Positions 25,542-41,064 of a DNA stretch of 42,289 nucleotides are shown piece by piece. The stretch is taken from the NCBI GenBank assembly GCA_021805665.1, contig JAJZEV010000170.1, forward strand, positions 1-42,289, read 5' to 3'. The stretch's first letter is position 1; each line of letters opens with the position of its first letter. This stretch comes from Pseudomonadota bacterium. GTDB lineage: Bacteria; Pseudomonadota; Alphaproteobacteria; Acetobacterales; Acetobacteraceae. The notes under the pieces were generated by a model. The model had not been told where the DNA came from. It saw only the letters and a list, made by a program, of their open reading frames with translations, and made no database searches. The position numbers and the translations under genes are program-made.

Positions 25542-26249
25542 TCACGCCTGCTCGGTTGGCGTGGCGTCGCGGCCACGCAGGACAAAGTCGAAGCGATAGC
25601 CCAATGCCCATTCCGGGGCGGTGATATCGATGTCGAAAGCGGCGATCAGCCGGTCCCGCGCCGCCGGGTCGGGAACGGCGAGGAAAATGGGGTCCAGCGC
25701 CAGCAGCGGGTCGCCGGGGAAATACATCTGGGTCACGATGCGCTGGCCAAAGCCGGTGCCGAACAGCGAGTAGTGGATGTGGTTCGGCCGCCAGGCGTTG
25801 GGATGGTTGCGCCACGGGTAAGCGCCGGGCTTGATCGTGGTGAACTGGTACCAACCATCGGCATCGGAAAACACCCGCCCGCCGCCGTGGAAATTCGGGT
25901 CCATCGGCGCGTCGTGCTGGTCGCCCGGGTGATCGTAGCGGCCACCGGCGTTGGCCTGCCAGATCTCGATCATCGTGTGCGGCACCGGGCGGTTGTTCTC
26001 ATCGACCACGCGCCCGCGGACGATGATCCGCTCCCCTTGCGCCTGTTTGCCATTGGTCACCGACAGATCGGGCATCGGGCCGAACTGGGCCGGCGTGAAC
26101 CGCGGGCCTGTCGTTTCGGTGATTGTCTGGGGAATCCGCAATGGCACCCGTGCCGGATGCCGCAAATGCGTGCTTCCATAGGATGGCGTGTCGTTCGCCG
26201 GCTGGCTGTTCGCCACGATCTGGCGGAACGGCGCTGCTTCCGTCGTCAT
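25542..26249 (-). CDS. pcaH: Protocatechuate 3,4-dioxygenase beta subunit
   Basis: The catalytic, Fe(III)-binding subunit of protocatechuate 3,4-dioxygenase. The four iron ligands are visible as Tyr105 (GGRYDH), Tyr144 (GAYPW), His157 and His159 (RPNHIHY). Their spacings of 39, 13 and 2 match the Pseudomonas enzyme (Tyr108, Tyr147, His160, His162). RGRVVDENNRPVPHTMIEIWQANA is the core intradiol motif. At 235 residues it has the normal length. The ATG has a perfect AGGAGG site (plus-strand CTCCCTCCT). It is the first gene of the minus-strand pca-qui-transport run. The upstream region shared with quiB contains a TetR-type palindrome. Confidence 0.97.
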   Translation of the reverse strand: MTTEAAPFRQIVANSQPANDTPSYGSTHLRHPARVPLRIPQTITETTGPRFTPAQFGPMPDLSVTNGKQAQGERIIVRGRVVDENNRPVPHTMIEIWQANAGGRYDHPGDQHDAPMDPNFHGGGRVFSDADGWYQFTTIKPGAYPWRNHPNAWRPNHIHYSLFGTGFGQRIVTQMYFPGDPLLALDPIFLAVPDPAARDRLIAAFDIDITAPEWALGYRFDFVLRGRDATPTEQA

Positions 26250-26281
26250 GCTCCCTCCTGTTCTCGCCCTCGTTCGTGACG

Positions 26282-26310
26282 TTGACGTGGATTAACCAGT
26301 TAGTTAATAA
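26282..26310 (+). promoter_or_regulatory. quiB promoter with embedded TetR-type operator
   Basis: TTGACG (26282-26287) and TAATAA (26305-26310) are 17 bases apart, a plausible -35/-10 pair for the rightward quiB gene. The spacer holds TTAACCAGTTAG (26292-26303), a near-palindrome that matches 10 of 12 bases of the perfect site CTAACCGGTTAG beside tetR. A repressor bound here would block quiB and probably the leftward pcaH promoter too. The region lies in the 162-base divergent gap. Confidence 0.6.
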
Positions 26311-26411
26311 CGGCGCTCGGGATGTCGGCGCAAGCGAAAAATGTGTTTCGTCTGTCCGCGTCCGGCCGCAGTATTCATCGCTTCGGCAATGCGAAGCAAT
26401 CGGGGGGGCAC

Positions 26412-27263
26412 ATGAAAGCCGTATATCTGCTTGGGCTGATCGGCACCGGCATTCAGGCCTCGTTAACCCCGGCGATGCACATGCAAGAGGCCGAGGCGCT
26501 GGGCTTTCGCCATGTGTACCGCCTGATAGACCTGACGGAACTGCGCCTTGGGGTAGAGGCACTGCCAGACCTGCTGACAGCGGCGGAGCGGATGGGGTTC
26601 AATGGCCTGAACATCACGCATCCGTGCAAGCAACTGGTGCTGCCGCTGCTGCATGAGTTGTCCGATGACGCGCGGGCGATCGGCGCGGTCAACACGGTGG
26701 TATTTAAGGATGGCAAACGGATCGGCCACAACACGGATGCCAGCGGCTTCGCGGCCGCTTTCCGGCGGGGGTTGGCGGATGCCAAATTGGACAGAGTGGT
26801 GCAATTCGGCGCCGGCGGGGCCGGATGCGCCGTCGCTAACGCGGTGCTGGGGCTTGGTGCTAGGCGCCTGACGCTGGTCGATACCGATGCCGCCCGCGCC
26901 GGGGACCTTGCCGCCAGCTTATGCGCCAGGTTCGGGCCGGGCCGTGCCGAGGTCTGCGGCGATCTGGCCGACGCGGTTGCTTCGGCGGATGGGTTGATCA
27001 ATGCGACCCCGCTGGGAATGGCAAAATACCCCGGGCAGGCCGTGCCCGATGCGATGTTGCGGCCAAACCACTGGGTCAGCGACATCGTCTATTTTCCTCT
27101 GGAGACCGCGCTGCTGGCTGGTGCGCGGGCCAAGGGATGCCGCGTGCTGAGCGGTGGTGGAATGGCGGTGTTCCAGGCCGTGGACGCGTTTCAGTTGTTT
27201 ACCGGCCAAACGCCGTCGGCCGACCGGATGCTGGCGCATTTTGCCCAACTGACCGCGGCATAG
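26412..27263 (+). CDS. Quinate/shikimate dehydrogenase, probably NAD-dependent
   Basis: A member of the AroE/YdiB/QsuD family that oxidises shikimate (and probably quinate) to the 3-dehydro acids. The substrate loop SLTPAMHMQEAE, the catalytic Lys in NGLNITHPCKQLVLPLL and the Asp in GHNTDASGF are present. The Rossmann loop is QFGAGGAGCAVANA. After strand 2 the sequence is LTLVDTDAARA, an Asp instead of the NRT found in NADP-dependent biosynthetic AroE, which favours NAD. VDAFQLFTG near the end also resembles the Corynebacterium catabolic enzyme (recalled, not searched). The start ATG lies behind a run of seven Gs. It is divergent from pcaH, consistent with a catabolic role (quiB/qsuD-like). 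Confidence 0.9.
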   Translation: MKAVYLLGLIGTGIQASLTPAMHMQEAEALGFRHVYRLIDLTELRLGVEALPDLLTAAERMGFNGLNITHPCKQLVLPLLHELSDDARAIGAVNTVVFKDGKRIGHNTDASGFAAAFRRGLADAKLDRVVQFGAGGAGCAVANAVLGLGARRLTLVDTDAARAGDLAASLCARFGPGRAEVCGDLADAVASADGLINATPLGMAKYPGQAVPDAMLRPNHWVSDIVYFPLETALLAGARAKGCRVLSGGGMAVFQAVDAFQLFTGQTPSADRMLAHFAQLTAA

Positions 27264-27276
27264 CGCACCGGGCCTG

Positions 27277-27960
27277 TCAGGACGTCAGGTAGCTGGTGAC
27301 CGTATCGACGATCATCGCTTTATGCCGCTCGCGAAGGTCGGTTTCCAGCAGGTCGCAACCGAATATCGCGCCGAATGTGTGGCGGTTGGACACCCGGTAG
27401 AAGCACAGCCCGCTGATCATCAGGTGGATATCGACGGCATCGCATGCGCGGACGAACACCCCTTCCGCGCGCCCGCGCGATAGAATCTCATCCAGAGTCG
27501 CGATGGCGTCGGCGTTGACGTTGCGGATCGTCGCCAGGCGGGTCAGGTAGGCGGCCTGATGAATGTTCTCGATCGCGATCAGGCGTACGAAATCGGGGTG
27601 AGCGTCCTCGTAATCGAAGGTAAACTCGATCAAGCGGCGCAGCGCCCCCATCGGGTCGAGTTGCCTGAGTTCCAGCGTGGCTTCAGCCGAACGGATGTCC
27701 GCATAGGCTTGTTGCAAAACGGCTGAGTACAGCGCCTCTTTGCTGCCAAAATAGTAATAGATCATTCGCTTGGTCGTGGCGGTCTTTTCGGCGATCGCAT
27801 CCACTCGGGCGCCGCTGAGGCCGTGTTCCACGAATTCCGCGCGCGCGACGGCGAGGATATCGGCGCGGGACCGTTCCGCATCCGGTTTGCGGTTCCGGGG
27901 ATCCTTCGGGTCGGACACGCGCAAAATTTCCTGCTGACCGGTCATGCCGCAGGATAGCAC
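27277..27960 (-). CDS. TetR/AcrR-family transcriptional regulator
   Basis: A one-domain helix-turn-helix repressor family protein with an N-terminal DNA-binding domain: RADILAVARAEFVEHGLSGARVDAIAEKTATTKRMIYYYFGSKEALYSAV. A ligand-binding helical C-terminal domain follows. The start is GTG at 27960 (TAGGA just upstream) or ATG at 27945. It is convergent with the quinate/shikimate dehydrogenase gene (13 bases between stops). The palindrome CTAACCGGTTAG lies six bases before its GTG start, and a near copy lies in the quiB/pcaH promoter region. I infer that it represses both and itself, with a pathway compound as ligand. Confidence 0.92.
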   Translation of the reverse strand: MLSCGMTGQQEILRVSDPKDPRNRKPDAERSRADILAVARAEFVEHGLSGARVDAIAEKTATTKRMIYYYFGSKEALYSAVLQQAYADIRSAEATLELRQLDPMGALRRLIEFTFDYEDAHPDFVRLIAIENIHQAAYLTRLATIRNVNADAIATLDEILSRGRAEGVFVRACDAVDIHLMISGLCFYRVSNRHTFGAIFGCDLLETDLRERHKAMIVDTVTSYLTS

Positions 27961-27965
27961 ATGTC

Positions 27966-27977
27966 CTAACCGGTTAG
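27966..27977. promoter_or_regulatory. TetR-type operator palindrome upstream of tetR
   Basis: CTAACCGGTTAG is a perfect 12-bp palindrome filling nearly half of the 26-base gap between DUF1330 and tetR, close to the regulator's ribosome-binding site. It shares 10 of 12 bases with the site at 26292-26303, which points to autoregulation. Confidence 0.6.
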
Positions 27978-27986
27978 TGAAGGTCC

Positions 27987-28292
27987 TTATCCAGGCTGCG
28001 GGCCGTCGTATCCCTCGATAATCAAGATGTCCCCGGTCGAAACTGGCTCCCGCAGGGCCTTGGCGGCGGCGTATTCGGGGGAGTGGTAGCAGGCGACGGC
28101 GGTGTCGTAATCCTTGAATTCGATCACCACGTTGCGGGACCGGGGTGTGCCCTCCGGCGCCTTTGACCGGCCGCCGCGAACCAGGAACCGCGCGCCGTAT
28201 TTCGCAAACGCGGCGGCGTTGGCGGCGACGTAGCCTTTATAGGCCTCCGGGTCGTGTACATCGACCCGGGCGACCCAATATGCCTTGGGCAT
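27987..28292 (-). CDS. DUF1330 family protein
   Basis: A 101-residue ferredoxin-like-fold (dimeric alpha-beta barrel) protein of the DUF1330 family, function not established. The N-terminus KAYWVARVDVHDPEAYKGYV, the middle YGARFLVRGG and the segment RNVVIEFKDYDTAVACYHSPEYAAAKALR are the family pattern. The start ATG has AAAGGAAG upstream. It lies 11 bases after the SGNH hydrolase gene and 26 bases before tetR on the same strand, so all three could be in one transcript. Confidence 0.92.
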   Translation of the reverse strand: MPKAYWVARVDVHDPEAYKGYVAANAAAFAKYGARFLVRGGRSKAPEGTPRSRNVVIEFKDYDTAVACYHSPEYAAAKALREPVSTGDILIIEGYDGPQPG

Positions 28293-28303
28293 GTCTGCTT
28301 CCT

Positions 28304-29074
28304 TTAAGAGTGCGGGCGGTCGCCCAGCATGGCGGCCAGTGTCGGCTCCATTGCCTTCGCCATCAGCGCCTGACCTTGGGCGGACGGATGCAGCGGCGGG
28401 TCCGGGGGGGTTAGTTGCGGGTCGAGGAACAGATCCCGGTTCAGCTTGCCATTGCGCATGAACACCGTTGTCGGATCGAGGTACGACACAAGCGGGTCAC
28501 CCTTATAGCGGACGGCGAGCGTGGCATCGATTCTGGCCGTGGTTTCGGTAATCCAGGCTGACCGGTCGGAGGGCAGGATCGCGAGCAGGAGGATTTTCGT
28601 GGCGGGCAGGCGCCGGTGGAGTTCGCCGATAATGGCGTCGATCCCAAAGACCGTATCCTCGGCCGACCAGTGGACCTTCCCAAGGTTATTGGCGCCAATC
28701 AGGACCACTGCGGCCTTCGGTGCGATCCCGGCGACTTCCCCGTTGCGGATGCGCCACAGCAGGCTTGCGGTCGTGTCGCCCTTGAAGCCGAGGTTCACTG
28801 CGTGGCGGTCGCCATAGAAGTGCTGCCAAACCGGTGCGAAATCCTGCCACTGCGGCGGGCCGGAGCGTTGCCAGTCTTCCGTGATCGAGTCACCCAGAAA
28901 GATCAGTTCCGGTTTCGATGCCGCGAGTTCCCGCAGTTTTGCCTCATGGCGGGTCCGCCACCAGGGCAGGTCCATACGCGAAATCGGCACGGCGGCCAGG
29001 ATGGTGCGCGTGTCGCCGGTCGCTGGATGCAGCAACAACACGGCCACGAATAAGATACCCATCCAACGCCGCAT
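28304..29074 (-). CDS. Secreted SGNH/GDSL-family hydrolase
   Basis: A serine esterase/acylhydrolase of the SGNH fold, resembling the platelet-activating-factor acetylhydrolase type. The ATG at 29074 (AAGGG nine bases upstream) yields a signal peptide, MRRWMGILFVAVLLLHPATG. Block I is LIFLGDSITEDW (nucleophile Ser), block II includes NLGFKGDTTAS (Gly), and block III is LIGANNLG (Asn). The last block reads DPPLHPSAQG, with the Asp four residues before the His rather than the usual three. The catalytic Asp may thus be displaced by one residue next to a run of seven Cs. Substrate unknown; expected location is the periplasm or outside. Confidence 0.88.
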   Translation of the reverse strand: MRRWMGILFVAVLLLHPATGDTRTILAAVPISRMDLPWWRTRHEAKLRELAASKPELIFLGDSITEDWQRSGPPQWQDFAPVWQHFYGDRHAVNLGFKGDTTASLLWRIRNGEVAGIAPKAAVVLIGANNLGKVHWSAEDTVFGIDAIIGELHRRLPATKILLLAILPSDRSAWITETTARIDATLAVRYKGDPLVSYLDPTTVFMRNGKLNRDLFLDPQLTPPDPPLHPSAQGQALMAKAMEPTLAAMLGDRPHS

Positions 29075-29119
29075 GCGAATCATCCCTTGCCGAGGCCGGC
29101 CATACACCCCGGCATGGCG

Positions 29120-29590
29120 TTAGGCTACCAGGTGGTGCCCATCATCCCGGCCAGCGGGCCGGCGGCCGATATCGCGCGGATGGAGCAACGGCAGCAGCAG
29201 GCTGACGCCGATCCCCCACATCTGGTAGGCGGCGAAGGAGCGGAGCATGGGCCATGCCTGCCAGCCGAGTGCGGCGGGGCGACCCATCAGCGGCAGGAAC
29301 AGGAACCACGCCAGCCCGGTTGCAAACGCGCCGGCCATGGCCGACTTGGCGCACAGCGGCCCGGGTAACCAAGGCAGGGCCATGCCAAGAAGTCCGCCAT
29401 AAACCGCGCCCCAGAAGGTGATGCTGACGACCAGGGGGGCGTGGAATGGGGGCACTTGCGCGATGCGAAAGGCCGCTTGCGGGGATAAACCGAACCAGAA
29501 AAATATCTGCAGCGTCGTTTGGTGGAACACCAGTATGGCCAGCGCACCAGCAAGACTGCCTAAAAATACGCGGGTCGAGAGAGCATTCAT
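29120..29590 (-). CDS. Small four-helix membrane protein, unknown function
   Basis: A 156-residue hydrophobic protein I do not recognise. Four likely membrane segments are visible: residues about 8-32 (VFLGSLAGALAILVFHQT), 52-75 (LVVSITFWGAVYGGLLGMAL), 84-104 (SAMAGAFATGLAWFLFLPLM) and 115-137 (FAAYQMWGIGVSLLLPLLH). The tail is charged (RDIGRRPAGRDDGHH). The start is the ATG at 29590 with AGAGG upstream. The frame stays open antisense through rplK/rplA, but that part is shadow. It is divergent from rplK and 45 bases ahead of the SGNH gene. Confidence 0.75.
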   Translation of the reverse strand: MNALSTRVFLGSLAGALAILVFHQTTLQIFFWFGLSPQAAFRIAQVPPFHAPLVVSITFWGAVYGGLLGMALPWLPGPLCAKSAMAGAFATGLAWFLFLPLMGRPAALGWQAWPMLRSFAAYQMWGIGVSLLLPLLHPRDIGRRPAGRDDGHHLVA

Positions 29591-29707
29591 ATTGACCGGC
29601 CTCTGACGTGTGCGGTTTATTTGTCGCCCGTGTGGCGGCGGCGTCAATCCTGAAGTGCGGCAAACGCATAACATCGCAGGAAGCTGCCCCCTGGACACAG
29701 TTTCCGC

Positions 29708-29736
29708 TGGACATGCCGCCGGCCGGCGCCTATATG
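29708..29736 (+). promoter_or_regulatory. Probable promoter of the rplK-rpoC operon
   Basis: TGGACA (29708-29713) and TATATG (29731-29736) are separated by exactly 17 GC-rich bases, a close match to the housekeeping consensus. It lies 92 bases before rplK in the 237-base gap that holds no gene. Confidence 0.55.
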
Positions 29737-29827
29737 CGCGCCTCTTTGGAACGCGGGAGATCGTCGTCGCCGTGTGGCGGTTACGGTCGTTTGCACCGCG
29801 GTCCCGTGGATAAGGACCAGGGATTAC

Positions 29828-30262
29828 ATGGCGAAGAAGATCGTCGGCTATATCAAGCTGCAAATTCCGGCTGGCAAAGCCAATCCGTCCCCGCCCGTGG
29901 GTCCGGCGCTTGGTCAACGCGGCCTTAACATTATGGCTTTCGTGAAGGAATTCAATGCCTTTACGCAGCAGATGGAACCCGGGATGCCGATTCCCGTGGT
30001 GATCACCGCTTATGCCGATCGCAGCTTCACGTTCGTCACCAAGACCCCGCCCAACACCTATTTCCTGAAGAAGGCGGCCGGCATCACCAAGGGTAGCCCG
30101 ACGGTGGGCAAGGGTGCGTCGGTTGGCCGTGTGACGACCACGCAGCTTCGCGAAATCGCCGCGATCAAGATGAAGGATCTGAACGCCAACGATATCGAAG
30201 GCGCGGTTAGCATGCTGACCGGCTCTGCCCGCTCGATGGGCCTTACCGTGGTGGAGGGCTGA
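29828..30262 (+). CDS. rplK: 50S ribosomal protein L11
   Basis: L11 forms the GTPase-associated stalk base of the large ribosomal subunit with 23S rRNA. The 144-residue product has the lysine-rich N-terminus [34 protein letters not shown] and the RNA-binding C-terminal part ending in [17 protein letters not shown]. The ATG at 29828 follows AAGGACCAGGGA. The usual upstream partners secE and nusG are absent: a divergent membrane-protein gene lies there instead. rplA starts three bases after the stop. Confidence 0.98.
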   Translation: MAKKIVGYIKLQIPAGKANPSPPVGPALGQRGLNIMAFVKEFNAFTQQMEPGMPIPVVITAYADRSFTFVTKTPPNTYFLKKAAGITKGSPTVGKGASVGRVTTTQLREIAAIKMKDLNANDIEGAVSMLTGSARSMGLTVVEG

Positions 30263-30265
30263 ACC

Positions 30266-30958
30266 ATGGCCAAGAACAAGCGTCTCGCGGCGGCCCAGAA
30301 GGCCGTTGACAGCACCAAGGCATATCCGCTCGCGGATGCGATCGCACTGCTGAAGTCCATTTCCAAGGCAAAGTTCGACGAGACCATCGAAATGTCGATG
30401 AACCTCGGTATCGATCCGCGCCACGCCGACCAGATGGTTCGCGGGCTGACCAGCCTGCCGAACGGCACGGGCAAGACCGTTCGCGTCGGCGTGTTCGCAC
30501 GCGGCGCGAAGGCCGACGAAGCCTTGGCCGCTGGTGCAGATGTCGTCGGTGCCGAAGATCTGATGGAGAAGGTGCAGGCCGGCGAAATCAACTTCGACCG
30601 CTGCATCGCAACCCCGGACATGATGGGCATCGTCGGCCGGTTGGGTAAAATCCTCGGCCCGCGCGGCCTGATGCCCAACCCCCGCCTGGGTACCGTCACG
30701 ATGGACGTCAAGGGTGCCGTTACGGCGGCGAAGGGCGGTCAGGTGGAATTCCGCGCCGAAAAGGCCGGTATCATTCACGCTGGCATCGGCAAGGTGTCGT
30801 TCGACGCCGACAAGCTTCTGGAGAACGCCAAGGCCCTTGCCGACGCCATCGTCAAAGCCAAGCCGACCGGTGCCAAGGGCACCTATGTGCAGAAAGTTTC
30901 GGTCAGTTCGACCATGGGGCCCGGCGTTCGGGTCGATGTGAGCTCGTTGACCGCCTGA
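30266..30958 (+). CDS. rplA: 50S ribosomal protein L1
   Basis: L1 binds 23S rRNA at the E-site stalk and, in known bacteria, represses its own operon by binding the rplK leader. The 230-residue protein shows [28 protein letters not shown], the GTGK loop and the signature [23 protein letters not shown]. It is translationally close to rplK. After its stop come 292 bases of untranslated, structured leader before rplJ. Confidence 0.98.
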   Translation: MAKNKRLAAAQKAVDSTKAYPLADAIALLKSISKAKFDETIEMSMNLGIDPRHADQMVRGLTSLPNGTGKTVRVGVFARGAKADEALAAGADVVGAEDLMEKVQAGEINFDRCIATPDMMGIVGRLGKILGPRGLMPNPRLGTVTMDVKGAVTAAKGGQVEFRAEKAGIIHAGIGKVSFDADKLLENAKALADAIVKAKPTGAKGTYVQKVSVSSTMGPGVRVDVSSLTA

Positions 30959-30997
30959 TACGCCGGCCTTTCGGGGCTGGCGGGCAGGGAGGTTTTG

Positions 30998-31250
30998 AGC
31001 CCTTGGTTTCCAAGGGTTGAGGCCTTCCGATCCTGTCCAAGACCGCTCGTCTTTTGTCCTGGCATGCCGGGGCGGAATTTAATGGACCCTCGGGTCCGCG
31101 CGCGGGAGATGGGGATGCCAACGCTCTTACGGGCTTTGGTGGTTCCAACGGACAGGCGAACCGGAGTGTGCGGTTTACCCACACGCTCTTTGGGTAACCT
31201 GGCCTGTCGTTCCGTATTGTGCGGGATGGCGGGTCGAACGGAGACGAAAC
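30998..31250 (+). promoter_or_regulatory. Structured leader of rplJL (L10-leader type)
   Basis: This gap holds no gene but several strong pairings. AGCCCTTGG (30998-31006) pairs with CCAAGGGTT (31010-31018). AACGGACAGGC (31147-31157) pairs with GCCTGTCGTT (31202-31211), one base bulged. Inside that helix GTGTG/CACAC (31166-31170, 31180-31184) competes with GGTTTACCC/GGGTAACC (31172-31180, 31192-31199). Position and complexity fit the known rplJ leader, to which the L10-L12 complex binds to limit its own translation. I did not match it to the Rfam model. Confidence 0.6.
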
Positions 31251-31781
31251 GTGGATCGTACGGAGAAGCGCGAGTTCGTCACCGAGCTTAATCAGGCGCT
31301 GGCCGCCACCTCGATGGTCGTCGTGACCCGCAATGCGGGTCTGACGGTTGCCGAAGTGACCGACCTTCGGCGCAAGATGGGGGCTGCGGGGGCAACTTAT
31401 AAAGTCGCGAAGAACCGGCTGACCAATCTCGCTCTGGATGGGACCCCGTTCGGCGGCATCAAGTCCATGCTGACAGGACCGATCGCGCTCGCTTATGCGA
31501 CCGACCCTGTTGCCGTGGCCAAGACGGCTGTCGAGTTCGCCAAGACCAACGACAAGTTCGTGCTGGTCGGCGGATCGCTTGGATCGCAGATGCTGAATGC
31601 AGATGGGATCAAGGCGCTTGCCGAACTGCCGAGTCTGGATGCACTGCGCGCGGGCCTGGTGGGAATGATTTCCACGCCGGCTACCCGTATCGCCGGTGTC
31701 CTCCAGGCGCCCGCTGGGCAGCTTGCTCGGGTCTTCGGGGCCTATGCCAAGAAGGATGAGGTCGAAGCCGAGGCGGCTTAG
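31251..31781 (+). CDS. rplJ: 50S ribosomal protein L10
   Basis: L10 anchors the L7/L12 dimers to the ribosomal stalk. The 176-residue protein begins at GTG 31251 with GGAGAC upstream. It contains [39 protein letters not shown] and the L12-binding C-terminal helix [21 protein letters not shown]. Its translation is probably controlled by the leader just upstream. rplL follows after 87 bases. Confidence 0.98.
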   Translation: MDRTEKREFVTELNQALAATSMVVVTRNAGLTVAEVTDLRRKMGAAGATYKVAKNRLTNLALDGTPFGGIKSMLTGPIALAYATDPVAVAKTAVEFAKTNDKFVLVGGSLGSQMLNADGIKALAELPSLDALRAGLVGMISTPATRIAGVLQAPAGQLARVFGAYAKKDEVEAEAA

Positions 31782-31868
31782 CACCGCCCGCGACGCATAC
31801 CTGACCGCAAGCTGTCAGAGACGGCTTGCATGGAACCAACCAAAGTCTAGATAATAGGAACACACGAC

Positions 31869-32243
31869 ATGGCCGATCTGAACAATCTGGTTGAAGAGCT
31901 GTCGAAGCTGACGGTTCTTGAAGCCGCCGAACTGTCCAAGCTGCTCGAAGAGAAGTGGGGCGTGTCCGCCGCTGCTCCGGTTGCCGCTGCCGCCGCCCCG
32001 GTCGCTGCTGCCGCCGCCCCGGTGGAAGAGCAGACGGAATTCACCGTCATCCTGGCGAGCGCCGGCGACAAGAAGATCAACGTCATTAAGGAAGTCCGCA
32101 CCATCACCGGCCTGGGCCTGAAGGAAGCCAAGGATCTGGTCGAAGGCGCGCCGAAGCCCGTCAAGGAAGGCGTGAGCAAGGACGAAGTGGCCAAGATCAA
32201 GAAGATGCTGGAAGATGCCGGTGCCAAGGTGGAGGTGAAGTAA
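31869..32243 (+). CDS. rplL: 50S ribosomal protein L7/L12
   Basis: The stalk protein that recruits translation factors, normally present in several copies per ribosome. The N-terminal dimerisation domain is followed by a flexible hinge of two near-identical Ala-Pro-Val repeats ([17 protein letters not shown]). The C-terminal domain contains [25 protein letters not shown]. The total is 124 residues. A stable hairpin region follows before rpoB, which would lower rpoB expression relative to the ribosomal proteins. Confidence 0.98.
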   Translation: MADLNNLVEELSKLTVLEAAELSKLLEEKWGVSAAAPVAAAAAPVAAAAAPVEEQTEFTVILASAGDKKINVIKEVRTITGLGLKEAKDLVEGAPKPVKEGVSKDEVAKIKKMLEDAGAKVEVK

Positions 32244-32273
32244 CGCTTCGCCTCGCACATTTTGCTTCGGCCT

Positions 32274-32302
32274 GGCGTCTCCGCCGAGACGCCCTGGCTT
32301 TT
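32274..32302 (+). terminator. Partial terminator after rplL
   Basis: GGCGTCTC and GAGACGCC form a perfect 8-bp stem with loop CGCC, followed by CTGGCTTTT (T run at 32299-32302). It lies 30 bases past rplL, where an attenuator reducing rpoBC transcription is known in other bacteria. Confidence 0.55.
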
Positions 32303-32311
32303 GGTTCAGGG

Positions 32312-32360
32312 GCGGGTGGAAATCAGCCGATTTCCGCCCGCATTCCTGTTTCGGCGGAAA
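32312..32360 (+). promoter_or_regulatory. Pair of mutually exclusive hairpins ahead of rpoB
   Basis: A 13-bp stem (one G-U pair) joins 32312-32324 to 32329-32341 around the loop AGCC. The segment TTTCCGCC (32331-32338) in its 3' arm is also the exact complement of GGCGGAAA (32353-32360), so the two helices cannot form together. Such a switch could act in attenuation or on rpoB translation, whose start is 68 bases downstream. Confidence 0.5.
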
Positions 32361-32427
32361 GTTTCTCCATGTGCCCCGGTCGGACCGGCGCCATGGCAAG
32401 TCAGGTTAACGGTAAGGTGGGTCATCG

Positions 32428-36603
<4,176 letters not shown>

Positions 36604-36612
36604 TAGGACCGG

Positions 36613-36641
36613 TCGGCGGCTGGGTCGAACCCGGCCGCCGA
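36613..36641 (+). other. Strong hairpin between rpoB and rpoC
   Basis: A 13-bp stem with one T-G wobble (36613-36625 with 36629-36641) closes on the three-base loop CGA. The arms begin TCGGCGGC and end GCCGCCGA. No T run follows, so full termination is unlikely. It may be a processing or stabilising element in the 92-base rpoB-rpoC gap. Confidence 0.5.
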
Positions 36642-36695
36642 TGTGTTCGCACCGACGGACTTGATGAACCCGCTGATTAGAAGGGTATCAAACGC

Positions 36696-40853
<4,158 letters not shown>

Positions 40854-40878
40854 GCGGTTCCGTTCGGTATGGATACCA

Positions 40879-40917
40879 GGGCCGGCGGTGCGGAAGTGCC
40901 GCCGGCCCGCTTTGTCT
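40879..40917 (+). terminator. Rho-independent terminator after rpoC
   Basis: GGGCCGGCGG (40879-40888) pairs perfectly with CCGCCGGCCC (40899-40908), with a T-G pair extending the stem. GCTTTGTCTT follows. It lies 25 bases past the rpoC stop and should end the operon. Confidence 0.75.
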
Positions 40918-41064
40918 TGATCGCATGGAAATCATTACCCTACGCCGAACCGTCCGATTCAAATCGGGCTGTTCCGGGGCTTTACGGCGCGAAACACATG
41001 GTTCTTTGTTGGCAGCGGGGCCTGCGATAGGCAAAAAGGGCGCTGTTATTCGGATGCAGAGCCA

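Noticed and set aside
26412..27263. Reading the AroE-family gene as the biosynthetic shikimate dehydrogenase
   Set aside because: The SLTPAMH loop, LTLVDTDAARA after the Rossmann loop and the pca/qui setting favour the catabolic, NAD-type branch, though activity has not been shown.
29591..30778. Upstream extension of the minus-strand membrane protein through rplK and rplA
   Set aside because: The residues are His/Arg-rich antisense of ribosomal protein genes. A good ATG with a binding site at 29590 begins the hydrophobic protein.
30959..31250. A small unannotated gene in the rplA-rplJ gap
   Set aside because: Open frames there are short and unlike any protein. The bases are better explained by the paired leader structure.
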